DNA of 64,000 nt from JBBSAT01 sp044223665 (GTDB lineage: Bacteria; Myxococcota_A; Polyangia; Polyangiales; Sandaracinaceae). Location: contig JBGALT010000009.1 of NCBI GenBank assembly GCA_044223665.1, forward strand, positions 32,289 through 96,288, written 5' to 3'. The notes beneath the pieces are model-generated. The model made no database searches and had not been told where the DNA came from. It worked only from the letters and a program-made list of their open reading frames with translations. Both the position numbers and the translations under genes were made by a program. Of this stretch, positions 9,927 through 20,047 are shown in pieces (positions within the stretch are counted from its first letter, which is position 1; every line of letters starts with the position of its first letter).

Positions 9927-10796
9927 TCAGCGGGCGTCTTGCGGCGCGCGGACCACGAGCACCGGGACGCGAGACGCGCGCACGATCTTGTCGGTGACCC
10001 CGCCGAGCATCGCCGACACGGCGCTACGGCCGGTCGCTCCCATCACGATGAGATCCACGCCACCGGCCTCGCTCGCGTCGAGGATCGCTCGCTGCGGATC
10101 GCTCTCGACCGCGCGGGCCGTCGCGGCCCTCCCGTCGGCGATCTTGGCGAGCTCTTCGTCCACGGTGGAGGCGACGGCGCGGCGGACGTCGTCGGCGAGG
10201 CCCGGGCTGCGGAGCACGTACGCGGCGAGATCGTAGGCGTGCAGGACCTCGACCTCCGACCCCAGCTCGCCACTCCACGCGATCGCTTCCCGGATGGCCG
10301 CCCTCGCCGGCTCGGAGAAGTCGGTCGGCACGAGGATGCGCCGCGGCACGGCCGAGACCGCGCGCCCGTCGTTGGGAACGAGCAGCAGCGGGCGCCGGAG
10401 CTGGCGAAGCACGCGGTCGGCGACGCTGCCGAGCAGCACGTGCACGAGCTCGGAGTGCCCGGTCGTCGCCATGACGACGAGATCCGCCTCGATCGCGTCG
10501 GCGTGGGCGACGATCCATCGCGGCGCGAAGCCCCGGACCACGCTCCCCTCGACGGTCGGTAGACGGGACCGCAGCGACGCCACGCGCGCGGCCATGCGCT
10601 CCTCGGAAGAGCGGAAGATCTGCTGATCGAGCTCGAGGTAGCTGGCCCCGAGCTCCGGCGAGACGCCGAGCACCGAGGGCTCGTGGACGTGCAAGAGAAC
10701 GAGCCGCGCGCCGGTCTTCTCCGCGAGCGCAGCCGCATGGTCGAGCGCGCGCGCGCTCGCCTCCGAGAAGTCGGAGGCACACAGGATGGTACGCAT
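9927..10796 (-). CDS. Tandem universal stress protein
   Basis: The 289 residues are two UspA folds, about 1-145 and 150-289, each starting with a beta strand plus Asp signature (ILCASDFSE, ILVPTDFSE). The second domain carries GATGRSAVSAMLGG, close to the ATP-binding G-2x-G-9x-G(S/T) pattern; the first reads TTGHSELVHVLLGS and is less regular. These cytoplasmic proteins help survival under stress by poorly defined means. The start at 10796 is strongly supported by GAGGAGGAG just upstream. A second tandem Usp gene is transcribed divergently from 11172. Confidence 0.92.
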   Translation of the reverse strand: MRTILCASDFSEASARALDHAAALAEKTGARLVLLHVHEPSVLGVSPELGASYLELDQQIFRSSEERMAARVASLRSRLPTVEGSVVRGFAPRWIVAHADAIEADLVVMATTGHSELVHVLLGSVADRVLRQLRRPLLLVPNDGRAVSAVPRRILVPTDFSEPARAAIREAIAWSGELGSEVEVLHAYDLAAYVLRSPGLADDVRRAVASTVDEELAKIADGRAATARAVESDPQRAILDASEAGGVDLIVMGATGRSAVSAMLGGVTDKIVRASRVPVLVVRAPQDAR

Positions 10797-11171
10797 GCAG
10801 ACTCCTCCTCGCGGCGCTCCTCGCGACGCTCCACTCCGACCCGTAAGGCGCCCTGCTCGTCACGCAAGCACGGGATGCGCCGCGACGGAGGCGCTGCGAG
10901 GAAGCTCGCACTCCGCACGAGCGGGCCGGCCGCCGCGACGCGGGCGAACCACCAGAGTGGACACTTCGACGGTCGGCGGCCGCGCGCGCCTTCCACGAGC
11001 AGGTCTCGATGTGGGCCGCGCGCGCAGCCCTTGCGCTCGCTGCGCAAGCCTTGCTCGTACGGCTGCGCCCCGCGCGCGCTCGCGGCTGGCCACGAACCTG
11101 CAACACGCCCCGTGGACGCGTTCGGTCCGTTCGCTCGCTCGCGCTCGTCGTACGCCTCGAAGGAGTCTCCC
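10797..11171. other. 375-bp divergent intergenic region between two universal stress genes
   Basis: No convincing gene was seen. It must hold the promoters of both neighbours. A hairpin CTTGCGC-TCGCT-GCGCAAG lies at 11030-11048. AAGGAG just before 11172 is the ribosome binding site of the plus-strand gene. Confidence 0.5.
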
Positions 11172-12185
11172 ATGAGCACATCCCCCCTGGTGGTCGGCCT
11201 CCCGCTCGACGACACGCTCCCCGAGGTCGCGGCCTCCGCCATCGAGCTCGCCCGACGCCTGGGCGCGCGGCTCGTACCGGTCCACGCCGTGGCGCCCGCC
11301 CTCTTCCCCAACGTGCCGCGCACGCCGGTCGTGGTCGCCGAGTCGCGTGCCGCGCCGTGGCTGCTGTCGACGGCCGATCGCGCGCAGGCGCAGATGGTGC
11401 TCGTCGGGGGCGGTCACGGCGCGACGATCGGCGGCTGGATCCTCGGCACCGTGGCCGATCGCGTCGTCCGCTCCGCGCGTTGCCCGGTCTGGGTGGCGCG
11501 CGGTGTGCTGCCCGGGCCCGGCCGGCCGATCCTCTGCCCGGTCGACCTGACGCCGCACTCGCACCTGGGGCTCGAGGAGGCGCTGCGCATGGCGCGCCGC
11601 TTCGAAGCGCCACTCGAGGTGCTGTCGGTCGTGCCGCGGAGCACGCGCGGCACGCCCTCGGTCGCCGCGCTGGAAGAGCAAGCCTCCCGGCTCGAAGAGA
11701 CCACCCGCGCCGAGCTCGAGCTCTTGCTGCGTGCCCACGACACGCGCGACGTCGCCCTCACCGTGCGCGTGGTGGCCGGCGACGCCGCGAGCGAGATCCT
11801 CGACGCGTCGCGCCGTGTCTCTCTGATCGTGCTCGCGAGCCGCACGTTCGACATGCTGGTGCCGGCGAGCTTCGGCGACGTCGCCAGCCGCGTCCTGCGC
11901 GAGGCGCGCTGCGGCGTGCTCGCGGTGCGCGATCTCGATCCCGACGTCGAGGCGCGCACGCGCCTGATCGCCCACGTGGTCGCGCTGCGGGATCAGTCGC
12001 GCGCCGCGCTGGAGCGGGGCGACCTCGCGGGCGCCGAGCGGACGCTCTGCGTCGCGCAGGCGCTCCTGCCCGGAAACGCTGCGCTCCACGACGATCTCGC
12101 GACGGTGCTCGATCGCGCCGGCCGGACCGACGAGGCGGGCCGCCAGCGCGACGCCGCGCGCATCCTGCGCGAGTTTCATCGCTGA
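11172..12185 (+). CDS. Tandem universal stress protein with C-terminal TPR-like tail
   Basis: The 337-residue protein starts at ATG 11172 with AAGGAG upstream. The first Usp domain (1-115) carries GGHGATIGGWILGT, a full nucleotide-binding pattern. The second (about 118-258) has lost it, reading SRTFDMLVPASFGD. The last 70 residues are helical and resemble one or two TPR units (DLAGAERTLCVAQALLPGN), which is unusual for the family and could mediate a protein contact. It is divergent from another tandem Usp gene, so the pair may answer the same stress. Confidence 0.88.
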   Translation: MSTSPLVVGLPLDDTLPEVAASAIELARRLGARLVPVHAVAPALFPNVPRTPVVVAESRAAPWLLSTADRAQAQMVLVGGGHGATIGGWILGTVADRVVRSARCPVWVARGVLPGPGRPILCPVDLTPHSHLGLEEALRMARRFEAPLEVLSVVPRSTRGTPSVAALEEQASRLEETTRAELELLLRAHDTRDVALTVRVVAGDAASEILDASRRVSLIVLASRTFDMLVPASFGDVASRVLREARCGVLAVRDLDPDVEARTRLIAHVVALRDQSRAALERGDLAGAERTLCVAQALLPGNAALHDDLATVLDRAGRTDEAGRQRDAARILREFHR

Positions 12186-12338
12186 TCGCGGCGGCTCCGG
12201 CCCTCAACGGTGCTCTGAATGGCGGGTCACCCGTCACGGAATCGTGATCGGTCATTCAGGGCCGTCGCGCCGCACGGCTGCGTGCCTACAACCCCTTCGC
12301 GAGCCGCACCGAGTCGCGGCGACGGAGATTGCTCGAAC

Positions 12339-12671
12339 ATGTCGACCAAGGCCCAGCAGAAGCGATACGCCGACGAGCGCCAGCACCCCAGCAAGCGAGA
12401 CCTCGAGAAGCCGCGCACGAGCCGCAGCGGCGAGCCGGGCGAGCACGAGAACCGCCACGCGGCGAAGAAGGCTTCGTTCGCGCTCGAGGGCCGCAGCGAA
12501 GAAGGCCGCGCGAGCAGGAAGTCGACGCGCGGAAGCGCGAACCACCAGCGCACCGACACGGGCAAGCTGCGCGCGAAGTCGATGGCGGAGAGCAAGCCCG
12601 AGAGCAAGGCAGCCCGCGCCGCCGCGACCGCGAAGCGCTCGCACGGCAAGCCCGGACCGCGCGCGCGCTGA
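12339..12671 (+). CDS. Small, highly basic hydrophilic protein of unknown function
   Basis: The 110-residue product starts at ATG 12339 (GGAG about 12 nt upstream) and is very rich in Lys, Arg, Ser, Ala and Glu with almost no hydrophobic residues. There is no signal peptide or membrane segment. The composition suggests an intrinsically disordered nucleic-acid-binding or stress protein, but no family was recognised. Codon use is like its neighbours. A frame upstream to 12219 is open but probably not translated. Confidence 0.65.
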   Translation: MSTKAQQKRYADERQHPSKRDLEKPRTSRSGEPGEHENRHAAKKASFALEGRSEEGRASRKSTRGSANHQRTDTGKLRAKSMAESKPESKAARAAATAKRSHGKPGPRAR

Positions 12672-12779
12672 GAGGCGAGCGGGTACCGAAGCGATCGCGC
12701 TCGATCGACGCGCGACTCGTCGCGCAGGTACGATGGCCGCGAGAGCGCACGACCACGTGCCGTTCTCGACGGGGGAGAG

Positions 12780-13847
12780 ATGACGGGCGCTCGCGGAGTC
12801 TCGGTCGCGTTGGTGCTGGCGCTGGTGCTGGTCGCGGCGCTCGCGGGCGGAGCGTGGTGGGGGAGCACGCCGCGCCCACGGAGCCCCGTGGCGCTGCGGG
12901 TCACGTGGCGGTCCGGCGTCGTGCGATCGGCGCGCAGCTTCCGCGTGCACTACGTCGGTCCGGCGCCGGGCCCGCGCGCGCAGGGCCCCGACTGGTGGAC
13001 GACCGTGCACGCCACCGAGGACCGTCCAGGAAGCGTCGTCGTCATGCTGCCGCGCGAGCTCCCGAGCGCGTTCACCGACTACGCGCTCTTCGAGGTCGTC
13101 GTGGGCGACACTCCGTTCGTCTTCCGTCCGCACGAGGAGCCCGGCGCCGCTCCAGGCGGCGTCGTCACCTACCCCGTCGCGCTGGACCAGCTCTCGCCCG
13201 TGGACACGTTCGCGATCGGTGGCGGCGTCCAGGAGGTCCACCTGGTGCTCGACGATCGCCCGCTGGCGGCCATCACGTTGCAGCCGCCGGCCGACCTACC
13301 GCTCGTGCCTTCGGAGCCTCTGCACGACGCCAGCGCAGACGAAGACGACGAAGACGACGAGGACGGCGAAGAAGAAGAAGCGGAGCGCCCCGAGATCGAG
13401 ATCGGGCTGGGCGCGGTCGCGGCTCGGTTCGAGGACCACGTCGCGCCCGTGGAGCGGCTCGGGATCGGCGCCGGCGGCGTCGCGGCGATCGGCGTGTGCG
13501 CCGGCGAGCACGTCACGGTCGGCTTCGACGTCTCGCCCTGGCCCCGCGACCAGACCAACGTCGAGGCGATCCTCCTCGACGTGCGCGAGGACGTCGGGGA
13601 TCGGGAGCACCTCACGCACGAGGAGTGGGCGCGGCTAGAGGAGCGCGGCGGCCTCGACGCGAGCTGGTACAGCCGACCGCAGCTGACGCTCGAGCGGGGC
13701 AACCACACCATGACCGTGTGGACGCCTCCCTCCGCCGGCGGTCGCAGTCTCCTCTTGATGGCTGCCTGCTTCGACGACGAGCGGACGTCGGTGCGTCCGG
13801 CGCTCGTCCGGATCGACATCCGTCAGGCGCCCTGTCGCTTCGAGTAG
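12780..13847 (+). CDS. Membrane-anchored or exported hypothetical protein with acidic linker
   Basis: The 355-residue protein begins at ATG 12780 right after GGGGGAGAG. Residues 8-27 form a hydrophobic signal or anchor, so the rest is probably periplasmic. Around residues 183-203 there is a run of Asp and Glu (DEDDEDDEDGEEEEAE) separating two beta-rich halves. No family was recognised. A TACGAT hexamer at 12729-12734 could be its -10 box. The gene converges with the next one, with only 4 nt between stop codons. Confidence 0.75.
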   Translation: MTGARGVSVALVLALVLVAALAGGAWWGSTPRPRSPVALRVTWRSGVVRSARSFRVHYVGPAPGPRAQGPDWWTTVHATEDRPGSVVVMLPRELPSAFTDYALFEVVVGDTPFVFRPHEEPGAAPGGVVTYPVALDQLSPVDTFAIGGGVQEVHLVLDDRPLAAITLQPPADLPLVPSEPLHDASADEDDEDDEDGEEEEAERPEIEIGLGAVAARFEDHVAPVERLGIGAGGVAAIGVCAGEHVTVGFDVSPWPRDQTNVEAILLDVREDVGDREHLTHEEWARLEERGGLDASWYSRPQLTLERGNHTMTVWTPPSAGGRSLLLMAACFDDERTSVRPALVRIDIRQAPCRFE

Positions 13848-13851
13848 CCGC

Positions 13852-14394
13852 TCACTCGGCGTTTCGCGCGCGCCACGCCGCCCAGTACGCCTCGCCCAGC
13901 GCCTCGAGCTCGCTCTCTGCGATCTCTCGACCGCCTTCGTGCGCGAGGACGATCGAGCGCGCCTCGACCCGGAGCTCCACCCAGGCGTAGCCGTCGACCG
14001 GGTGGCGATGGCCGCCGCGGAGGACGAGCGCGACGCGGTCGCCGACCCGCACGCGCTCGGGCTCCTCGATGTCGAAGCGCACCAGCGGCTCGAGGAGCGA
14101 GCGCGCGAACGCGTCCCAGTCCATCGAGCGCATCGTCCCGAGCGCGCTCCACGCCGCCGCCGCCGCGGTGTCGCCGCCGGGCGGCCTCGGCGCATCGGGC
14201 GGGTGGAAGCGGGTCACGGAGAGCGCCGCCGCCCCGCTCGCCCGGATCGTGAAGCGCGCCTCGCGCGGCAGGCCCGCGTGGTGCCGCACGTGCGGAACGT
14301 CCACCCGCAGCGAGGCGACCCCGTCCTCGATCTGCGCGCGCTCGACCCTGCCGTCGTGAAGCGAGGCCCAGAGCGAGCGCGGCGCGGCGTCCAC
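13852..14394 (-). CDS. Hypothetical protein
   Basis: This 180-residue soluble protein starts at GTG 14394, with no Shine-Dalgarno sequence but a TACGAT hexamer 6 nt upstream. It contains an Arg/Val-rich segment with RVGDRVALVLRGGHRHPVDG and a C-terminal helix (ALGEAYWAAWRARN). No signal peptide, metal motif or known family was recognised. It converges with the exported protein gene ending at 13847. Confidence 0.65.
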   Translation of the reverse strand: MDAAPRSLWASLHDGRVERAQIEDGVASLRVDVPHVRHHAGLPREARFTIRASGAAALSVTRFHPPDAPRPPGGDTAAAAAWSALGTMRSMDWDAFARSLLEPLVRFDIEEPERVRVGDRVALVLRGGHRHPVDGYAWVELRVEARSIVLAHEGGREIAESELEALGEAYWAAWRARNAE

Positions 14395-14400
14395 GTGCCG

Positions 14401-14406
14401 ATCGTA
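14401..14406 (-). promoter_or_regulatory. TACGAT -10-like hexamer, leaderless-type
   Basis: Ends 6 nt before the GTG at 14394 on the minus strand. Confidence 0.45.
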
Positions 14407-14489
14407 GCGCGGAAGAGACGCCGAGCGGGTGATCGCTCGCTGCGGAGGCGCCCGGCCGCGCCCGGGCCAGGTGCCGGGCTCGCGCTCGA

Positions 14490-14561
<72 letters not shown>

Positions 14562-14611
14562 GGGGTCGGAAGGGCGCATGAGGTAGCCGACGCTCTGCGC
14601 CCGGTCAAGCC

Positions 14612-15331
14612 TCACGGCGCGCGGGGCGTGCGCGGGTGCGCATTCCCGAGCAGCCAGCGCGCGGTCAGCACCAGCCACACCGCGAGCGGCAGGAGCGAGA
14701 GCAGGGAGAGCACGAGCGCGATCGCGCCAGCCGTGGGCGGGAGCAGCATCGTGGCGCCGATGAAGAGGGTCAGCGCTGCCATGCCGCGCGGCGCGTCGGG
14801 GCGCTCGCGGAACGCGACCCCGAGCGCGAGGAACGCCAGGCCCCCGAGGACGTAGCTCACGTCGAACGCCGTGCCCTGGTAGAGCGCCATCATCGCGCGG
14901 CCCGCGGCGACGCACGACGCGCGCTCGGCCTCGTCGGTCGCCGCGGCGTGCTGCGCGCTCAGCAGCCACATCGAGAACGCCGTGTTCGACGGCACGTAGA
15001 TCGCCACCGAGAGCAGCTCGAAGAGCAGCCCCAGCCCCAGCCACGCCGGACGGTGGCGTCGGCCGGCGACCACGAGGGCGAGCACGACGACCGCGGTCAG
15101 GACGTAGTCGACGATCAACAAGAGGTCCATGTCGAGCAGGCCGAGCAGGGGATGCGCCTCGAAGAGCGCGAAGAGCTCGGGCACCGCCGTCGGCGGCGGC
15201 CAGGCGAGGAACACCACGACCTGGGACACCATGAACGTCAGGATCGCGAGCGCCGACACGGCACCGGCGCGATGGAGCGGGCGCCAGCCGCGCTCGTCCT
15301 CGTCCTCGTCGCGTGCGTCGTCGATCGGCAT
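14612..15331 (-). CDS. Multi-pass integral membrane protein of unknown function
   Basis: The 239-residue protein starts at ATG 15331 with an acidic cytoplasmic head (MPIDDARDEDEDERGW) followed by about six hydrophobic segments, for example LAILTFMVSQVVVFLAW and LLIVDYVLTAVVVLALVVAG. The architecture recalls small uncharacterised membrane families such as DUF4386, but that resemblance is only an impression. A longer upstream reading in this frame overlaps the outer-membrane gene and was not used. The upstream gap carries a relic of the repeat end found behind pckA. Confidence 0.7.
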   Translation of the reverse strand: MPIDDARDEDEDERGWRPLHRAGAVSALAILTFMVSQVVVFLAWPPPTAVPELFALFEAHPLLGLLDMDLLLIVDYVLTAVVVLALVVAGRRHRPAWLGLGLLFELLSVAIYVPSNTAFSMWLLSAQHAAATDEAERASCVAAGRAMMALYQGTAFDVSYVLGGLAFLALGVAFRERPDAPRGMAALTLFIGATMLLPPTAGAIALVLSLLSLLPLAVWLVLTARWLLGNAHPRTPRAP

Positions 15332-15439
15332 GGCCCGCGTGCGAGCACCGCGCGTGCCGGACGGACGCCGCGCGGCGCCGCGACCGACGCGCATCGGCTG
15401 CGCCGGCCCACCCGCGCGCGCAAACGCTGCGCCCGGCGA

Positions 15440-15463
15440 CGCTTCTGGGCCGTAGCAGATCAG
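15440..15463. repeat. Diverged copy of the repeat end found behind pckA
   Basis: CTTCTGGGCCGTAGCAGATCAG matches the right ends of both 174-bp units near the window start (CTGGGACGTAGTAGATCAG). As at pckA, TCA in its tail is the stop codon of the minus-strand gene. Confidence 0.6.
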
Positions 15464-16596
15464 GGCGTCGTGGAGGCTTCGCCGTCGGACGGAGCGTCGG
15501 ACGGCGCATCGCTCGCGCCGCCGCTGCCCGCGGGGCCGACGTGCACGCGCTCGACCCCCTCGGGGCTCCAGTCGTCGGCCGAGACGTCGCCGCTCTGGCC
15601 GATCTCGAAGCGGCCGTAGACGTAGGCGTGCGCGCCCCAGAAGCGGCGATCGCCGCCCGTCGGGCCCCAGGCGTTGTCGAGGTCGAGGATCCACTCGAAG
15701 CCTGCGCCGAGCGGGAAGTCGAGATCCTCGTCGGTGCGGATCGCCAGCGCGAGCGCCGTCTGGCCGAGGTCGGGGTCGCCGTCCATGCCGGCCGCGCTCG
15801 GCAGCGCCCAGGCGAGCAAGCTCGCACCGACGTCGACGACGTTGCCGAGGCGCAGCGCGGCGCCGGCCTCGAGCTGGAACATCATCTCCACGTTGCCGCG
15901 GCCGATGACGGTCTCGCCCGGCGCGAGCGAGGGAGCGAGCACCCTCGCACCGTAGTCGCCGTGGGTCGGCAGGAAGATCGGGATCGACGCGGTCGCGTTC
16001 ACGACGATCCAGTCGACCGCCCAGCGGTACACGGCGGCCGGCCAGATCGTGAAGGCCTGGTCGGCCCACGCAGCGGGGTTTCGGAAGCTGGTGTGCCATG
16101 CGGACTGGCGCGTGAGCAGGCCGCGGGCGCCCGCGAAGCTGCCGGTGTTGAACTGGTCGGTGGCCGTCGGCAGCGCGATGCCGCCGCCGATCAGCAGCCG
16201 GTGCTCGGGGCCGACGTCGATGTTGGCGAAGCCCTCGAGCTCGATGTTGCCGAGCTCGGTCTGGTCGCTGGAGCTCGAGAGGTTGAGCGGGTCCGGCGAG
16301 GCGCTCGCCCAGGTGTGGATGAACGCGAGCGGGATGGACAGCTGCACGAGGAAGTCGCGGAAGTCGGCCTGCACCGACAGGTGCGACGCCCACACCGTGC
16401 CGCCGATGTCCGTGTGCCCACCGCCGACGATGGGATCGGAGTGGTTGCCGGTGAACAGGAAGTTGTCCCAGCGCGGCGTGATGCGGACGAAAGCGTCCGA
16501 GCGCGAGGGCGCGCCGAAGCCGAGGTCCTGCGCGGAAGCGGGCGCACCGATCGAGAGCGCGAGCGCGAGCGCGGTGGCGAAGGCGAGGCGCGTCAC
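15460..16596 (-). CDS. Probable outer-membrane beta-barrel or surface protein
   Basis: The 378-residue protein starts with GTG 16596, which overlaps the stop of the upstream lipoprotein gene (GTGA), so the two are translationally coupled. It has a signal peptide (LAFATALALALSIGAPASAQ) and then alternating beta-type segments with many Trp, Tyr, Gly and Asn, typical of an outer-membrane barrel. The mature start DLGFGAPSRSDAFVRITPRWDNF and the later GNIELEGFANIDVGPEHRLLIGGG-type strands fit this. The C-terminal 25 residues are Ser/Asp/Gly-rich and probably unstructured. No specific transporter family was recognised. Confidence 0.78.
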   Translation of the reverse strand: MTRLAFATALALALSIGAPASAQDLGFGAPSRSDAFVRITPRWDNFLFTGNHSDPIVGGGHTDIGGTVWASHLSVQADFRDFLVQLSIPLAFIHTWASASPDPLNLSSSSDQTELGNIELEGFANIDVGPEHRLLIGGGIALPTATDQFNTGSFAGARGLLTRQSAWHTSFRNPAAWADQAFTIWPAAVYRWAVDWIVVNATASIPIFLPTHGDYGARVLAPSLAPGETVIGRGNVEMMFQLEAGAALRLGNVVDVGASLLAWALPSAAGMDGDPDLGQTALALAIRTDEDLDFPLGAGFEWILDLDNAWGPTGGDRRFWGAHAYVYGRFEIGQSGDVSADDWSPEGVERVHVGPAGSGGASDAPSDAPSDGEASTTP

Positions 16597-17075
16597 AGGG
16601 TCGCGCACCGGAAGTGGGTGCCGGCCTTGTCGCTGATCTCGGTGCAGGAGGTGCCGCACGGGCAGCTCGTGTCGGTGAGACCGGTGCACCCGTCCTCGCA
16701 GACGCTCTGCGGGACGACGCCGCCCACGCTGACGCACGCCTGCATCTCTCCGCACGTGCCCTTGGCGCACTCGGCGTTCAGGTGCGTGAGGTACGCGGTG
16801 CAGTCGATTCCTCCGCTCGCGTCGGTGCCGGCATCCGGAGAGGAAGCGGCATCTTCGCCGGTCGCTGCGTCGCCCGTGCCGCCCGCATCGTCGGCCCCGC
16901 CCGCATCCCCGGCCCCGCCCGTGTCGGCCCCGACGCCGGTGTCCAGCGTCGAGCCCCCCGTGTCCTGGGCGCCACCGCCGTCGGTGCCGCCGCCGGTGCC
17001 ACTGCTGCAGCCCGCCGCGGCGCCGAGACCGAGGAGAAGAACGAGCGAGAAGAGCGCACGGAGAGAAGAGGTCAT
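16593..17075 (-). CDS. Lipoprotein with Asp/Gly-rich linker and Cys-rich C-terminus
   Basis: The 160-residue protein has a lipoprotein signal ending LGAAAGC (acylated Cys23), followed by about 65 residues of Gly, Asp, Ala and Thr in DTGG/DAGG-type repeats. A small domain follows with nine Cys (CTAYLTHLNAECAKGTCGEM and later CEDGC, CPCGTSC), probably disulfide-bonded. It should be anchored in the outer membrane. Its stop overlaps the start of the barrel protein, implying they act together. Function unknown. Confidence 0.82.
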   Translation of the reverse strand: MTSSLRALFSLVLLLGLGAAAGCSSGTGGGTDGGGAQDTGGSTLDTGVGADTGGAGDAGGADDAGGTGDAATGEDAASSPDAGTDASGGIDCTAYLTHLNAECAKGTCGEMQACVSVGGVVPQSVCEDGCTGLTDTSCPCGTSCTEISDKAGTHFRCATL

Positions 17076-17097
17076 CGGCGCGTTGTAACGCGAACGA

Positions 17098-18486
17098 TCA
17101 CTCGGCGCCCGAATCCGTGTCGTCCTCGGTGCGGCGGATGCCGAGAGCCTTCATTTTTTTGTAGAGATGGCTCCGCTCGAGGCCCAGGCCCTCCGCCGTT
17201 CGCGTCATGTGGCCCTGGTGGTGCTCGAGCGCGCGCAGGACGAGGTCGCGCTCCGCCTCACGCACCATCGCCTCGAGCGGCGTGCCTGGGCGGTAGTAGC
17301 CGCCCGTCGGCGCGCCGCCCGCCATCGGCAGCTGCGCGCGCACGTCGGCCTCGGTGATCTCGTCCTCGAGCGTCAGGATGACGAGGCGCTCCACCAGGTT
17401 GCGGAGCTCGCGCACGTTGCCCGGATAGTCGTAGCGACCGAGCGCCGCGAGCGCGCCGTCGGTGAACGACTTGCCGCGTCGATCGTTGGCGATGCACGCC
17501 GCGCGCAGGAAGTGCCCGGCGAGGAGCGGCACGTCCTCGATGCGATCGCGCAGGCTCGGCACGCGCAGCGGCACCACGTTGAGGCGATCGAAGAGATCGG
17601 CGCGGAAGCGGCCCTCGTCGATCTCCTTGCGGAGCGGCTTGTTCGTCGCCGCCACCACGCGCACGTCGACCTCGATCACGTCGCCGCCGCCGACGCGCTC
17701 GAGCTCGCCCTCTTGCAGCACGCGCAAGAGCTTGGCCTGCATCGGCGAGGGCATGTCGCCCACCTCGTCGAGGAAGAGCGTGCCCTTGCTCGCGCGCTCG
17801 AACTTGCCGCGGCGCTGCTTGGTCGCGCCGGTGAACGAGCCGGCCTCGTGGCCGAAGAGCTCGCTCTCGATGAGCTCGGCGGGGACGGCGGCGCAGTTGA
17901 GCTTCTCGAAGGGGCCCTTGTGGCGCTTGCTGCCCTTGTGGATCGCGGCGGCGACGAGCTCCTTGCCGCTGCCGCGCTCGCCGGTGACGAGCACCGTGGC
18001 GACGGCCGACGCGGCGAGCTCGATCTGCTCCTTCAGCTTGCGCATCGCGGCGCTCTCGCCGAGCAGGCCCGTCTCGCCGCCCGAGCGCTCGCGCAGGGCC
18101 CTGTTCTCGCGCTCGAGCTTGGTGAACTCGAGCGCACGATCGAGCGAGAGGAGCAGGCGCTCGGTGCCGATGGGCTTCTCGATGAAGTCGTGGGCACCGA
18201 GGCGCGTCGCCTCGACGGCCGTCTCGATCGAGCCCTGCCCGCTCATCACGATCACGGGCGACTCGATGGCCTGCTCGCGCAGCGACTTGAGAAGCGTCAG
18301 ACCGTCCATCCCCGGCATGTTCACGTCGATGAGGTAGCCGTCGTAGGCCTTGGTGCGGGCCTTCTCGAGGGCGATCTGGGCGCTCCCGGCCACGTCGACG
18401 TCGAAGTCCTCGACGCGGAGCGCGCGCGAGAGCGTCGCCAGGATGTTCTTCTCGTCGTCGACGATGAGGATCGAGCCACGCGTCAT
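17098..18486 (-). CDS. Sigma-54-dependent response regulator (NtrC family)
   Basis: This 462-residue protein is a complete NtrC-type activator: receiver with Asp54 in YLIDVNMPGMDG and Lys in FIEKPIG; AAA+ domain with Walker A GERGSGKE, the sigma-54 loop as GSFTGA in GHEAGSFTGATKQRRGKFE, Walker B GTLFLDEVGDM; and a Fis-type HTH near the end (TRTAEGLGLERSHLYKKMK). It should activate sigma-54 promoters when phosphorylated; no cognate kinase lies next to it. ATG 18486 begins the receiver and has TACGCT 8 nt upstream with no Shine-Dalgarno; a longer upstream reading is unlikely. Confidence 0.95.
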   Translation of the reverse strand: MTRGSILIVDDEKNILATLSRALRVEDFDVDVAGSAQIALEKARTKAYDGYLIDVNMPGMDGLTLLKSLREQAIESPVIVMSGQGSIETAVEATRLGAHDFIEKPIGTERLLLSLDRALEFTKLERENRALRERSGGETGLLGESAAMRKLKEQIELAASAVATVLVTGERGSGKELVAAAIHKGSKRHKGPFEKLNCAAVPAELIESELFGHEAGSFTGATKQRRGKFERASKGTLFLDEVGDMPSPMQAKLLRVLQEGELERVGGGDVIEVDVRVVAATNKPLRKEIDEGRFRADLFDRLNVVPLRVPSLRDRIEDVPLLAGHFLRAACIANDRRGKSFTDGALAALGRYDYPGNVRELRNLVERLVILTLEDEITEADVRAQLPMAGGAPTGGYYRPGTPLEAMVREAERDLVLRALEHHQGHMTRTAEGLGLERSHLYKKMKALGIRRTEDDTDSGAE

Positions 18487-18494
18487 GGGGCGCG

Positions 18495-18500
18495 AGCGTA
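18495..18500 (-). promoter_or_regulatory. TACGCT -10-like hexamer, leaderless-type
   Basis: Ends 8 nt before the ATG at 18486 on the minus strand. Confidence 0.45.
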
Positions 18501-18613
18501 ACACCGGGCGCGCGCCGCCTCGACCTGGCGCGTACGCCGCGCGACCGAAGCGGTAGGATCGCGGCGATGCGGCTCCCGCGCTCGTCAGGACTGCGCGAGC
18601 GACTCGTCGCGCG

Positions 18614-19900
<1,287 letters not shown>

Positions 19901-20047
19901 GGCCACCCTCCAGAGCGCCAGCTCGCCCTGCGGCGACGGCGCGATGATCTCTGACATCCGCTCGCCGCCATGGGAAGGCAAAACCCGAGCGCCAGGACCG
20001 GCCGACGCGGCCCCGTCCCGTGGTCATCGAGCGCGGGCGCTGAGGAG

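Noticed and set aside
12211..12259. Inverted repeat CTGAATG...CATTCAG after the second universal stress gene
   Set aside because: Arms of only 7 bases separated by 34 nt; weak as a terminator.
13365..13381. GAAGAAGAAG run within the exported protein gene considered as a microsatellite
   Set aside because: It encodes the acidic linker and is interrupted; no sign of a true tandem repeat array.
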